From the NCBI GenBank assembly GCA_016719885.1, contig JADJYF010000026.1, positions 62,001 through 126,000 on the forward strand: DNA of 64,000 nt. The letters are read 5' to 3'. The notes beneath the pieces are model-generated. The model ran no database searches, was not told the origin of the DNA, and was given only the letters and a program-made list of their open reading frames with translations. This stretch comes from Pseudomonadota bacterium (lineage in GTDB: Bacteria > Pseudomonadota > Gammaproteobacteria > Ga0077536). The position numbers and the translations under genes are program-made. Positions 52,873 through 61,455 of this stretch are shown here, one piece after another; within the stretch, counting starts at the first letter, position 1, and each line of letters opens with the position of its first letter.

Positions 52873-53588
52873 CAGTACACCTCACTCGTGTTGATCACAG
52901 TGCGCGCCGTGGCGCCCCTTAACGCGGCCCGCACGGCCGCGAAAGCTCGTTCATCGAGAGGCGCGCGACGCTCGCCGGCCGCGCACAACGCGCTGCGAAA
53001 GCCGAGGTAATCGGCGCCGCAGCCGACAAGGCCGGCGATGTCCGCCACCTTGAGCCGGCCGGCCAGGCCGGCGAGTAGCTCGAGCCGCTGCGCTTCGCGC
53101 ACGAACTCGCGCAAATCGTCCGCCACCATGAGCCCGGGCAAACCGGGCCCTTGCTTGTCCATGGTGTCGAGCATCACGCCACGCACACCGCAGGCCGCGA
53201 GCGCGGCGACATCGTGTCGGTTGGGCGGGTCTTCGGCCATGCACACCGCGATCACCTTGCGACCTTCGGCACAGGCCAATCGCAGTGCCTGCGTGGTCGC
53301 TGCGCTTGGCGAACGCGCGCGCAAACCGACCTTGACGTAGTCGACGCCGGTGGCGCTCATCGCGATCACGGCCTCGGCAATGCTGTCCGGTGCATCCCAG
53401 CGATCGCCGATGGTGGCGCTGACCGGCACCCGTGCATCGACGCAGTCCACGATGTCGGCCACCACGCCGAGCGTCACCTGGCCCAGGGCGCCCTGCTCCG
53501 GCTCCTTGATATCGAGCCAGTCGCAGCCACCGTCCAGCGCGATTCGTGCCTCTTCGAGATTGCGCACGCTCGCCAGCATCGCGTTCAC
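52872..53588 (-). CDS. mfnB: (5-formylfuran-3-yl)methyl phosphate synthase (DUF556)
   Basis: This 238-residue TIM-barrel enzyme has MLASVRNLEEARIALDGGCDWLDIKEPEQGALG (the Lys is the Schiff-base lysine), SATIGDRWDAPDSI and DYVKVGLR. MfnB makes the furan precursor of methanofuran from two glyceraldehyde-3-phosphates. In bacteria it occurs with H4MPT/methanofuran-dependent formaldehyde oxidation. The GTG at 53588 overlaps the DUF447 stop (GTGA); an in-frame ATG lies at 53579. Confidence 0.92.
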   Translation of the reverse strand: MNAMLASVRNLEEARIALDGGCDWLDIKEPEQGALGQVTLGVVADIVDCVDARVPVSATIGDRWDAPDSIAEAVIAMSATGVDYVKVGLRARSPSAATTQALRLACAEGRKVIAVCMAEDPPNRHDVAALAACGVRGVMLDTMDKQGPGLPGLMVADDLREFVREAQRLELLAGLAGRLKVADIAGLVGCGADYLGFRSALCAAGERRAPLDERAFAAVRAALRGATARTVINTSEVY

Positions 53589-54163
53589 GCGCGCTGCTCC
53601 AGGCGCAGACGGTGGCGCGGATGTTCGGCCATGGCGTCGACCAGCCACTGCCAGGCGATACGTTCGCGGTCGCCGGCGGTCTTGCCGACCGCGATGGCGA
53701 GATAGGCCATTTCGGACGCCAGCTTGTCCGGCGCCAGCCATTCGAGGCGTGAGTACAGGATGGCCGCCTCCAGCACCGCGGCCTGCGCGCGGTTGAATCC
53801 GCGGAACGCCGCGTGGTTCGCCTCGTGCACCACGCGGCAGCGGAAGCGCGGGCGCTCGGGGTGCTCCTGGCAGTCGCTCACCGTCAATTCGAGATGGGCA
53901 AGGCTGTCGCTGATGCGCCAGCCATCGATGACCGTGGCGCGCTGCACCGGCCATGCGCGACGGCCGGTGAGACAGCCCGCGATGATGCGCACATCATCGC
54001 TGAGGTTCATCACCGCGCGTCCGTCGCGCTTAAGGTTGACCAGGGTGGTGGACGGCACGAACGGCGAGATGCTCACTTCGTCACCCTCGCGCTGGAAGCC
54101 CATGGGCGTGATGTGCGCCGCACCATCGGCATTCGCCGTGGTGATCACGCCCTCGAAGATCAT
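53585..54163 (-). CDS. DUF447 flavin-binding-like protein
   Basis: This 192-residue protein begins MIFEGVITTANADGAAHITPMG, the DUF447 signature, followed by FVPSTTLVNLKRDGRAVMNLSDD and a C-terminal HEANHAAFRGFNRAQAAVLEAAIL. DUF447 proteins are widespread in methanogens and in bacteria with H4MPT clusters; they have a split-barrel flavin-like fold and unknown activity. The ATG at 54163 is preferred to the GTG at 54172. It begins the operon DUF447-mfnB-pcd. Confidence 0.85.
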   Translation of the reverse strand: MIFEGVITTANADGAAHITPMGFQREGDEVSISPFVPSTTLVNLKRDGRAVMNLSDDVRIIAGCLTGRRAWPVQRATVIDGWRISDSLAHLELTVSDCQEHPERPRFRCRVVHEANHAAFRGFNRAQAAVLEAAILYSRLEWLAPDKLASEMAYLAIAVGKTAGDRERIAWQWLVDAMAEHPRHRLRLEQRA

Positions 54164-54411
54164 AGCGGCCACAGCGCCATCGCTGTGCCGGCCTGGCTGC
54201 TCACAACCACACTGTTGGCTGCGATCATGCGGTCACGACCACATTGCCGCACCGCCGCGCCGCGGCCACCGGCGCATGCGCGGTAGGCGTTCTCAAGCGC
54301 TTCATTTGCAAACCTAAAATAATTCATCAATGACGCGGTAATGACGCTCTTCTGGCACGTTGGCTGCTTCTGCGCTGGTGGCCCCGTGGTTCTCGAACTG
54401 CGTGGCTGGGG

Positions 54412-54427
54412 AGAAACTTAAGTTTCT
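54412..54427. promoter_or_regulatory. 16-base perfect palindrome in the pqqA leader
   Basis: AGAAACTTAAGTTTCT is a perfect inverted repeat located 33 bases before the pqqA ATG, in an otherwise AT-enriched leader (54300-54459). It could be an operator or part of a transcript structure. The intergenic stretch 54164-54459 contains no other gene I can support. Confidence 0.4.
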
Positions 54428-54459
54428 AATCATTCATCTGCAAGCTGGGAGTCTTGGCC

Positions 54460-54534
54460 ATGCAGTGGGAAACACCTTCCTACAATGATGTTCGCTTCGG
54501 TTTCGAAGTGACGATGTACATCAACAACCGTTAA
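54460..54534 (+). CDS. pqqA: PQQ precursor peptide PqqA
   Basis: A 24-residue peptide begins MQWETPSYNDVRFGFEV, continues TMYINNR and ends in TAA. Glu16 and Tyr20 have the ExxxY spacing that PqqE cross-links to make pyrroloquinoline quinone. The NR ending and the FGFEVTMY core match beta/gammaproteobacterial PqqA. A GGGAG ribosome site lies nine bases upstream. It is far too short for ordinary gene finding but is followed by pqqC, pqqD and pqqE. Confidence 0.95.
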   Translation: MQWETPSYNDVRFGFEVTMYINNR

Positions 54535-54662
54535 TGTACCGGGACCGGGGTCGCTCACGCGACCCCAGGTCTCAGCCCGCGACGCACCGCCCCTTCCGTC
54601 GCCTTTCCAAGACAGCCCGGGAAACCCTCAACGTGGTCCAGTTCGCCGTCAAGCAGCCGCCG

Positions 54663-55391
54663 ATGTCCGACGCTGCGCCATGGTCGCGCGCCGAGTTCGA
54701 ACAGCAGCTGCGCGCCAAGCAGAAGTTCTACCATATCAATCATCCGTTCCACCTGCGCATGAACAGCGGTGGGCTGGATAAGGTCGCCATCCAGGGCTGG
54801 GTGGCCAACCGCTTCTATTACCAGACCAGCATTCCGGTGAAGGACGCCGCGGTGCTCGCCAATTGCCGCGACCGCGATGCGCGGCGCCTTTGGGTGCAAC
54901 GCATCATCGATCACGACGGCCACAGCGGCGACGAAGGCGGCATCGAGGCCTGGCTGCGCCTGGGCGAGGCGGTGGGCCTCACGCGTGAAGAAGTGCAGGA
55001 CGAGCGCCACGTGCTGCCGGGCGTGCGCTTCGCCGTCGATGCCTACGTGAACTTCGCGCGTGCCGCCACCTGGCAGGAGGCCGCCTGCTCGTCGCTGACC
55101 GAGATGTTCGCGCCCGAGATCCACCAGCGCCGTCTCGACAACTGGCCGGCCGCCTACCCATGGATAGACGCGCGCGGCTATGAATATTTCCGCAAGCGCC
55201 TCGGCGAGGCGCGCCGTGACGTGCAACACGGCCTGGCCGTGACCCTCGAACACTTCAGCACCCGCACGCAACAGCACTACGCACTCAACATCCTGCAGCT
55301 CAAGCTCGACATCCTGTGGGCCATGCTCGACGCCATGTGGATGGCCTACGTCGCCGGCATGCCGCCCTACCACGGCTGCGGAGACGCGTGA
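54663..55391 (+). CDS. pqqC: PQQ synthase PqqC
   Basis: This 242-residue protein has FYHINHPFHLRMNSGGLDK, FYYQTSIPVKDAAVLANC, RIIDHDGHSGDEGGIEAWLRLG, and QHYALNILQLKLDILWAMLDAMW, with the conserved His, Arg and Tyr residues. It performs the cofactor-free final oxidation and ring closure. The ATG at 54663 is used; the longer frame covers the spacer after pqqA. Its stop overlaps the pqqD ATG by one base (TGATG). Confidence 0.95.
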   Translation: MSDAAPWSRAEFEQQLRAKQKFYHINHPFHLRMNSGGLDKVAIQGWVANRFYYQTSIPVKDAAVLANCRDRDARRLWVQRIIDHDGHSGDEGGIEAWLRLGEAVGLTREEVQDERHVLPGVRFAVDAYVNFARAATWQEAACSSLTEMFAPEIHQRRLDNWPAAYPWIDARGYEYFRKRLGEARRDVQHGLAVTLEHFSTRTQQHYALNILQLKLDILWAMLDAMWMAYVAGMPPYHGCGDA

Positions 55392-55663
55392 TGAGTCAAG
55401 ACCAGGATCAACGCGTGCCGACGCTGAAAGCCATGTACCGCTTCCAGTGGGAACCCGCCCAGGCCGCCCATGTACTGCTCTATCCCGAGGGCATGGTAAA
55501 GCTCAGCGGCAGTGCGGGCGAGATCCTGAAAAGGGTCGACGGCGAACGCAGCATCGCCGCCATCATCGATGAATTGAAAGTGGCTTTCGGCGGCGCGCCG
55601 CTCGACGACGACGTTCGCAATTTTCTCGCACAGGCGCACAGCAATGGCTGGATTACCCTCTGA
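55391..55663 (+). CDS. pqqD: PqqA chaperone PqqD
   Basis: This 90-residue protein has RFQWEPAQAAHVLLYPEGMVKLSGSAGEIL and DGERSIAAIIDEL, a typical PqqD winged-helix peptide chaperone that presents PqqA to PqqE. The reading frames of pqqD and pqqE overlap by 20 bases. Confidence 0.93.
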   Translation: MSQDQDQRVPTLKAMYRFQWEPAQAAHVLLYPEGMVKLSGSAGEILKRVDGERSIAAIIDELKVAFGGAPLDDDVRNFLAQAHSNGWITL

Positions 55664-56783
55664 CATCTCGGGTCGGCCGCTGTGGCTGCTGGCGGAGTTG
55701 ACCTATCGCTGCCCGCTGCAGTGCCCCTATTGTTCCAACCCGGTCGACTTCGCGCGCCGCAGCGATGAACTGTCGACGGCCGACTGGATGCGGGTGCTCG
55801 GCGAGGCACGCCAGCTCGGCGCCATGCAGCTCGGTTTTTCGGGCGGCGAACCCCTGCTGCGCCATGATCTCGAGGCATTGATCGCCGAAGCGCGGCGGCT
55901 CGGCTATTACAGCAATCTCATCACCTCCGGGGTTGGCATGGACGAAGAGCGCGTGGCGCGCTTCAAGCAGGCCGGACTCGATCACATCCAGGTGAGTTTC
56001 CAGGCCAGCAGCGAAGAGTTGAACAATTTCCTGGGTGGCACGGCGAGCTTTCAACACAAGCTCGACATGGCGCGGGCGGTCAAGGCGCATGGTTACCCGA
56101 TGGTGTTGAACATCGTCATCCACCGCCAGAACATCGATCAGATCGAAGACATCATTCGCATGACTATTGATCTCAAGGCGGATTTCGTCGAGCTCGCCAG
56201 CACCCAGTATTACGGCTGGTCAAAGCTCAATCTCGATGCCTTGCTGCCGAGCCGCGAACAGCTGCGCGCCGCCGAGACCGTGGCGCGACGCTACCAGGAG
56301 CAGATGAAGGACCGCATGAAGATCATCTACGTGGTGCCGGACTACTACGAAGATCGGCCCAAGGCCTGCATGAACGGCTGGGGCTCTATTTTCCTGACCA
56401 TCGCGCCCGACGGCACCGCCCTGCCCTGCCACGCCGCCCAGCAGTTGCCCGGCCTCAGCTTCCCCAATGTGCGCGATCATTCCATCGAAGAAATCTGGTC
56501 GCACTCGGAGGCATTCCAGCACTTTCGCGGCTTTGAATGGATGCAGGAGCCGTGTCGCAGTTGCCCCGACAAGACCAAGGACTTCGGCGGCTGCCGCTGC
56601 CAGGCCTACATGATGACCGGCAACGCGAACGCCGCCGATCCAGTGTGCGCGAAATCACCTCACCATGGGCAACTGCAGGCTGAAGTCGAGCGCATTGCGA
56701 CCCGCAGCGGCAGCGAGGCCCGCCCCTTGGTTTTTCGCAATTCGCGCAACTCACGCGCGCTCAGCACCGAGCACGAAAACTGA
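55644..56783 (+). CDS. pqqE: PqqA peptide cyclase PqqE
   Basis: This 379-residue radical SAM/SPASM enzyme has the first cluster in YRCPLQCPYCSNP (Cys23, Cys27, Cys30), GFSGGEPLLRHDLEAL, and the SPASM auxiliary-cluster cysteines in PCHAAQQLPGL and QEPCRSCPDKTKDFGGCRCQAY. It joins Glu16 and Tyr20 of PqqA. It is last in the pqqACDE run and convergent with folP two bases away. Confidence 0.95.
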   Translation: MAGLPSDISGRPLWLLAELTYRCPLQCPYCSNPVDFARRSDELSTADWMRVLGEARQLGAMQLGFSGGEPLLRHDLEALIAEARRLGYYSNLITSGVGMDEERVARFKQAGLDHIQVSFQASSEELNNFLGGTASFQHKLDMARAVKAHGYPMVLNIVIHRQNIDQIEDIIRMTIDLKADFVELASTQYYGWSKLNLDALLPSREQLRAAETVARRYQEQMKDRMKIIYVVPDYYEDRPKACMNGWGSIFLTIAPDGTALPCHAAQQLPGLSFPNVRDHSIEEIWSHSEAFQHFRGFEWMQEPCRSCPDKTKDFGGCRCQAYMMTGNANAADPVCAKSPHHGQLQAEVERIATRSGSEARPLVFRNSRNSRALSTEHEN

Positions 56784-56784
56784 C

Positions 56785-57627
56785 TCAGTCAGCGCGATGC
56801 TGGCGCTGCTCGAGGATGGCCCACGCCACGTCGGCCGCCTGACGGTTGGCCTTGACGTCGTGCACGCGCAGCATGCGCACGCCGGCCGCCACCGCCAGCG
56901 CGGTGGTCGCGCAGGTGGCGCCCAACAGCTCGCGCGGCTCGGTCTCACTGCAGATAGCCCCCATGAAACGCTTGCGACTGGTGCCCAGCAGCAGCGCGTA
57001 TCCGCAGCCCGCGAGTTGGTCCAGCGCGCCAAGCAGCGTGAGGTTGTGGGCGCGGCTCTTGCCGAAGCCAATGCCGGGATCGAGCGCGATAGCCTGGCGC
57101 GGGATCCCCGCCGTTTGTGCCGCCGCCGCGCGCGCGAGCAGGTAATCCCGCACTTCGCCGACCACGTCGTCGTAACGCGGAGACTGCTGCATGGTCTCGG
57201 GCGTGCCCTGCATGTGCATGAGCACGATGCCGGCGCCATGGGCCGCCACCGTATCCAACATGCCCGTCGCGCCACCGGCCGATACGTCGTTAATGATGCG
57301 TGCACCGGCAGCCAATACCGCGTCTGCCACTTCCACGCTGCGGGTGTCGACGCTGAGCACGATGTTGTCGGGCAGTGCGCGCTTGAGCGCGGTGATGACC
57401 GGCAGCACGCGCGCAAGTTGCGTGGCGGCATCCACGGCGGGCGCCCCGGGGCGCGTCGACTCTCCGCCGATATCGATGATGTCGGCGCCATCGGCCACCA
57501 TGCGCTCGGCGGCAGCACGGGCCGCGTCGAGTTCGAGAAAATGCCCGCCATCGGAAAAGCTGTCGGGCGTGACGTTGAGGATGCCCATCAACAACGGGCG
57601 CCGGTCACCGCGTATGAGGTCGAACAT
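56785..57627 (-). CDS. folP: dihydropteroate synthase FolP
   Basis: This 280-residue TIM-barrel enzyme has LLMGILNVTPDSFSDGGHFL, DIIDIGGESTRPGAPAVD, LSVDTRS, INDVSAG, ALDPGIGFGKSRAHNLTLL and LLGTSRKRFMG, all canonical. It condenses p-aminobenzoate with dihydropterin pyrophosphate. The ATG at 57627 is chosen as the family start. It follows the iminopeptidase stop by four bases. A dihydropteroate-synthase-like reaction also occurs in methanopterin synthesis, but this copy reads as ordinary FolP. Confidence 0.94.
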   Translation of the reverse strand: MFDLIRGDRRPLLMGILNVTPDSFSDGGHFLELDAARAAAERMVADGADIIDIGGESTRPGAPAVDAATQLARVLPVITALKRALPDNIVLSVDTRSVEVADAVLAAGARIINDVSAGGATGMLDTVAAHGAGIVLMHMQGTPETMQQSPRYDDVVGEVRDYLLARAAAAQTAGIPRQAIALDPGIGFGKSRAHNLTLLGALDQLAGCGYALLLGTSRKRFMGAICSETEPRELLGATCATTALAVAAGVRMLRVHDVKANRQAADVAWAILEQRQHRAD

Positions 57628-57631
57628 CGGC

Positions 57632-58612
57632 TCAGTTCCGCACAGGAGTGCCGCCGCGCCGGCCACCAATCGCTACCGCCATTTCATCGGCCGCGCGCAC
57701 CAGCGCATCGACCATCGGCGCTTCGCTGGACAAGTGCCCGGCGGTGCGCAGGATCTCGAGGCGCGAGCCGGCGATTGCACGATGCACCAGCCAGCCCGCT
57801 TCGGCCGTGCAGGTGAGGTCCCGCGCGCCATGGATGATGGTGACCGGCACGCGCGGCAGGCGCGCCGCGTCGCGCAGCAGCTGATTCTCCTCGAGAAAAT
57901 ACCGGTGCAGCGCGTAGTGCATTTCAATGCGGCACTTGGCGATGGCGCTGTTGATCTCGCTGGCGCCGCCGTCTCCGGCGCCGTCGAGCGAGAACATCAC
58001 GACCGCGGTCGACCACGCATCCCAGGCGCGCGCCGCGCGTTCGACCACCACCGTGTCGGCGGAAAATACCGCGGCATGCAGATGCGCAATCAATTGCTCA
58101 TCGACGGCTACGCCGACATTGTCGACGAAGCGCTGCCATTGCATCGGCAGCAAGCGATTGGCCCCGTCGCCGGCGAACCACGCGAAATCGCGCTGCCTGG
58201 CGAGAAAGCTGCCGCGCAACACCATGCCCAACACGCGCTGAGGATGGGTCTCGGCGTAGGCTAGTGCCAAGGTCGAGCCCCACGAGCCGCCGAAAACCAC
58301 CCACTGGTCAAGGCCGAAATGCTCACGGATGCGTTCCATGTCGGCGACCAGCGCTGGCGTATGGTTGTGTTCGACACCGGCGTAGGGAATCGAGCGCCCG
58401 GCGCCGCGCTGATCGAACAGGATGATGTCGTAGGCGTCCGGCGCAAAAAACTGGCGATGGTCTGCCTTGCAACCCGAGCCCGGCCCACCATGCAGGAACA
58501 CCACCGGGATCGCACCCGGCGTACCGCACCGTTCTACGTGGAGTTGGTGTCCGTCGCCAACATCGAGTTGCAGCGTGGTATGCGCAGCGAGCGGTGGATA
58601 TAGTTGACGCAA
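57632..58612 (-). CDS. pip: prolyl iminopeptidase
   Basis: This 326-residue alpha/beta hydrolase has LYPPLAAHTTLQLDVGDGHQL at the start, FLHGGPGSGCKADHRQFF, DQRGAGRSIPY, the serine elbow VVFGGSWGSTLALAYAE and the catalytic His in RTAGHLSSEAP. It removes N-terminal proline from peptides. The TTG at 58612 (MRQLYPP) has GAGGG eight bases upstream and gives the family start; the frame is open to a GTG at 58678. Confidence 0.9.
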   Translation of the reverse strand: MRQLYPPLAAHTTLQLDVGDGHQLHVERCGTPGAIPVVFLHGGPGSGCKADHRQFFAPDAYDIILFDQRGAGRSIPYAGVEHNHTPALVADMERIREHFGLDQWVVFGGSWGSTLALAYAETHPQRVLGMVLRGSFLARQRDFAWFAGDGANRLLPMQWQRFVDNVGVAVDEQLIAHLHAAVFSADTVVVERAARAWDAWSTAVVMFSLDGAGDGGASEINSAIAKCRIEMHYALHRYFLEENQLLRDAARLPRVPVTIIHGARDLTCTAEAGWLVHRAIAGSRLEILRTAGHLSSEAPMVDALVRAADEMAVAIGGRRGGTPVRN

Positions 58613-58685
58613 GCCCGAACCCTCGCACTGTTGCCGTCGAGCGCCGGGCCGCCGACGCGGCCGGCCCTCCGGGCTCACGCTACGA

Positions 58686-59660
58686 TCAGATTTCTTCCAG
58701 GATGGCGGCCTTGCGACGCTTGAAGTCGTCCGCCGAAATCAGGCCCTTGTCGAGCAGCTGCTGCAGTTTCGCAAGTCGTTCCTCCAGGGATAGCGCGGAC
58801 GCCTTGCCGGCGCCGCTTTCCTGCAGCGTCTTCAATTCCTTGCGCATGCGCGCCATCTCTTCGCGCATTTCGCGGCGCTCGAGCGTGAGCTTGGCCGCTT
58901 CGTTTCGCACCTTCTCTTCTTCCTTGCGCGCGGCCACCGGCATCTGCGCGTCGCGGTAGGCCTTGGCCGCCTTCAACACTTCGATGGCCACCCAGTCTGC
59001 CCTATCGGCGCCACCGTGCTCAACGCCCGCCGTGTTGACGATGCGTCCGGGCATATGGCCCTTGCTGCGCCGCCCGGCGATATCGAAATTCACATCGCGA
59101 TAATCATCCGTGACGCCGAACGAGCCCTCGACGTTCTTCTTGCCCTTGTCGATGCGCTTCTGGTATTCGCCGATGATGAGATTGAGCTTGCCGTCCTTGT
59201 AGAACACCCGCCCGGTGGTCCATTCACGCTCGCGTCCGACCGACAGCAGCACATCGGCATAGCTGCGAATGTTAAACGTCACGTCTTCGTTGGGCGACGC
59301 CTTGTTCAATGCGTCCACCAGGTAGCGCGCAATGGTGCCGGCCTGGCCCTTGGAATAGACCGGCAGTGACTGCTCGTCGCGAAACACCCCACCCTTGGTC
59401 CACAGCTGCAATGACGCCAGCGCCTGTTCGACTTCGACCGGGTCGAGCGACACCGGATGCGCGTTGAGCGGCGATTTGTCTTCGATCGCGACCAGCCGCA
59501 CGTACTGCTCGTTCTGTTCCCAGATGGTGGCCGTGACGGTGGGCTTATCGAACAGGTTGGGCAGCAAGTCGAGCGCCGTAGCAGACAATGGCCACACCGC
59601 TGCCGCGGCCACCACGGCCAGGGCCCGCAGCCACACGAGAGTCACAGGTTGTCGTTTCAT
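58686..59660 (-). CDS. exported protein with C-terminal SHOCT motif
   Basis: This 324-residue protein has a signal peptide (LRALAVVAAAAVWPLSATALD). A middle region of about 200 residues (TATIWEQNEQYVRLVAIEDK, EYQKRIDKGKKNVEGSFG) is one I do not recognise. A charged coiled coil follows (KEEEKVRNEAAKLTLERREMREEMARMRKEL), and then a SHOCT domain LEERLAKLQQLLDKGLISADDFKRRKAAIL. SHOCT is an oligomerisation or lipid-linked short motif usually found at the C-terminus. No enzymatic role is clear. Confidence 0.7.
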   Translation of the reverse strand: MKRQPVTLVWLRALAVVAAAAVWPLSATALDLLPNLFDKPTVTATIWEQNEQYVRLVAIEDKSPLNAHPVSLDPVEVEQALASLQLWTKGGVFRDEQSLPVYSKGQAGTIARYLVDALNKASPNEDVTFNIRSYADVLLSVGREREWTTGRVFYKDGKLNLIIGEYQKRIDKGKKNVEGSFGVTDDYRDVNFDIAGRRSKGHMPGRIVNTAGVEHGGADRADWVAIEVLKAAKAYRDAQMPVAARKEEEKVRNEAAKLTLERREMREEMARMRKELKTLQESGAGKASALSLEERLAKLQQLLDKGLISADDFKRRKAAILEEI

Positions 59661-59757
59661 GGATAGGTAGCGCCGAACGGAATTGAGGCGGGCGGCGGCA
59701 TTATAGCCAGCGCCCGCTCGCTTTGACCATTCGACGTCGCGCGGATTTCGGCGCCAC

Positions 59758-59786
59758 AAAAAAAAAGGCGCATCCATGGATGCGCC
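59758..59786 (-). terminator. intrinsic terminator of the porin gene
   Basis: A perfect 20-base palindrome GGCGCATCCATGGATGCGCC (59767-59786) is followed on the minus strand by nine T (59758-59766 are A on the plus strand). It lies just after the porin stop and is a clear Rho-independent signal. Confidence 0.9.
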
Positions 59787-59818
59787 TCTTTTTCGCGACT
59801 AGCGCAGTGTGGCGTTGC

Positions 59819-61147
59819 TTACCAGAACAGGAAGCTGCCGACGCTGAAGGTATTCGCTTCCGGGTTGTGGCCCGGCAGGCTGTTGTCAAACGAGCCGTGG
59901 TTGTACTCGGCAATCAGGCGCAACCAGCTGCTCACGTCATGATAGACACCGACGGTCCACAGCTGGCGCTCGACGTGGCCGCCCACACCATTGGCGGCAA
60001 CGCTGAGCACGTCGTCGTCGATGGACTGCAGATTGCCTTCGCCATACGACACGCCGACCTTGGTCTTGCCGTTGAAGGTGTAGGTGCCCTGCAGGTAGTA
60101 GCCGTCGCCCTTGCGCTCGCGCACGTTGCCGGCTGCATCGAACCACACTGCGTTCTGGTTGAACTGCGCGGTCAGACCCAGGCCTTCGCTGTCGTGGTAG
60201 TAACCGACGAACTCGAAGCCCATGTAGCCGATCTTGGTACCAGCGCCCCAAGCATGGGTGCTGATATCGCCGCAGCGCGCGTTGGCCGCGCCGACCGCGA
60301 AGATCTTGCCGTGGCAGCTCGAGCTGACGTCCTGCCACAGGCCATCGACCCACGCCTTGAAGTTGCCGCCGGTGAACGCCGTCGAATAGCTCATCTCGCC
60401 TTCGAAGCGCGGGGTATCGGCTTCGTCGAGCAGGCTGCCGGTGCCGCTGCCCGCGACGCCGTAGGTGGTGACGCCGGAGAAGGTCGCGGGGTCATACACG
60501 CCGAAAGCCAGCTGGAAACCATTCACCACAGGGGTGGTGTACTGGAAGCGGGCCGCGAAATCCGGATAGGTGTAACCATGGCCGACGCGGCCGAAGGTCA
60601 CGGAACCGAAAGAATCGGCACCCGGCGCGAAGCCGACGCCGAACAGCGTCATGTCGTTCAGGATGGCATTACGACCGAACAGCGACAGCGTGCGGCCGAA
60701 GCTGACTTCACCGAAAGCGCCGCTCAGGTTGGCGACGACTTCGCGAGTATCGATGGTGGCGCCGCCGATACCCGGCACCGGGCCGACATTGCCCGACTGC
60801 GACGAGAACTGGGTCTTGGTGCCACCGGTCTGGATGGTCGGCGCGAAGCTGATGCGCGCGCTGCCGGTCATGCCGTCGATGGTCGGGGACTTGACGTTGA
60901 AGCTGAAGAAAGCCGGCAGGAAGCCCGAATGCACTCGGCTGCTGGTCTTGTCGGCGGCTTCGCTCACGTAGCCTTGGTCATAGTCGCCAACCGTGTAGAA
61001 AGCGTTGACGTTGCCGTCGAAGCTCACTTCCCAACCGTTGTCGCCACCGACGACCACGACTGCACCGGCGGGCGCGGTCAAACCTGCGCCAAACGCAGCG
61101 GCACCGACTGCCGCGGCAATCCTGGTCTTGGAATTTTGTATCGCCAT
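59819..61147 (-). CDS. outer-membrane porin
   Basis: This 442-residue beta-barrel protein has a signal peptide (ending APAGA), many alternating amphipathic strands, Gly/Tyr-rich turns and a C-terminal aromatic residue (VGSFLFW, recognised by the BAM complex). It has features of general Gram-negative porins such as GEVSFGRTLSLFGRN and EFVGYYHDSEGLG. The ATG at 61147 is preferred because AGGAGG is five bases upstream. It is a single gene with its own promoter, long leader and terminator. Confidence 0.88.
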   Translation of the reverse strand: MAIQNSKTRIAAAVGAAAFGAGLTAPAGAVVVVGGDNGWEVSFDGNVNAFYTVGDYDQGYVSEAADKTSSRVHSGFLPAFFSFNVKSPTIDGMTGSARISFAPTIQTGGTKTQFSSQSGNVGPVPGIGGATIDTREVVANLSGAFGEVSFGRTLSLFGRNAILNDMTLFGVGFAPGADSFGSVTFGRVGHGYTYPDFAARFQYTTPVVNGFQLAFGVYDPATFSGVTTYGVAGSGTGSLLDEADTPRFEGEMSYSTAFTGGNFKAWVDGLWQDVSSSCHGKIFAVGAANARCGDISTHAWGAGTKIGYMGFEFVGYYHDSEGLGLTAQFNQNAVWFDAAGNVRERKGDGYYLQGTYTFNGKTKVGVSYGEGNLQSIDDDVLSVAANGVGGHVERQLWTVGVYHDVSSWLRLIAEYNHGSFDNSLPGHNPEANTFSVGSFLFW

Positions 61148-61256
61148 CACTTCCTCCTAACTCTAAGGACTAAGGCTCAATCTGCAGGACCCAATCTCGA
61201 GCACTTTGTTTTTACTTCGCGTGCCTGACGGCTGTTTTGTTGTTCTTGCCAGGCCT

Positions 61257-61275
61257 GTTTCGTCTCGGACGAAAC
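61257..61275 (-). other. hairpin in the porin 5' untranslated leader
   Basis: GTTTCGTC and GACGAAAC form an 8-bp stem with a 3-base loop. It lies in the roughly 160-base leader between the predicted promoter and the porin ATG. A role in mRNA stability or regulation is possible. Confidence 0.4.
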
Positions 61276-61312
61276 CGCTTTGGGTAATCGGCGAAGTTTC
61301 AATTCGTGGTCG

Positions 61313-61341
61313 ATTCTAGTTCATTAAATCCACCCTGCCAA
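61313..61341 (-). promoter_or_regulatory. probable sigma-70 promoter of the porin gene
   Basis: Read on the minus strand, TTGGCA (61336-61341) and TAGAAT (61313-61318) are separated by 17 bases, the best promoter match in the window. The predicted transcript would start near 61306, leaving a leader of about 160 bases. It lies in the 308-base gap 61148-61455, which otherwise holds only the leader hairpin. Confidence 0.6.
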
Positions 61342-61455
61342 CACTTTTGCAACAAAAAACTCCGCGAGTTGCGGGCAATTGCCGGTTGTGTAGCGTGTTT
61401 GCAACGATGCGACGCCACAATTCGGAGCAGTACGGCGCCAACGGGGCAGCACCTA

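Noticed and set aside
56785..57627. FolP as part of the methanopterin operon
   Set aside because: It has all canonical folate DHPS motifs, sits in a unit with prolyl iminopeptidase and is separated from mfnB by the pqq genes.
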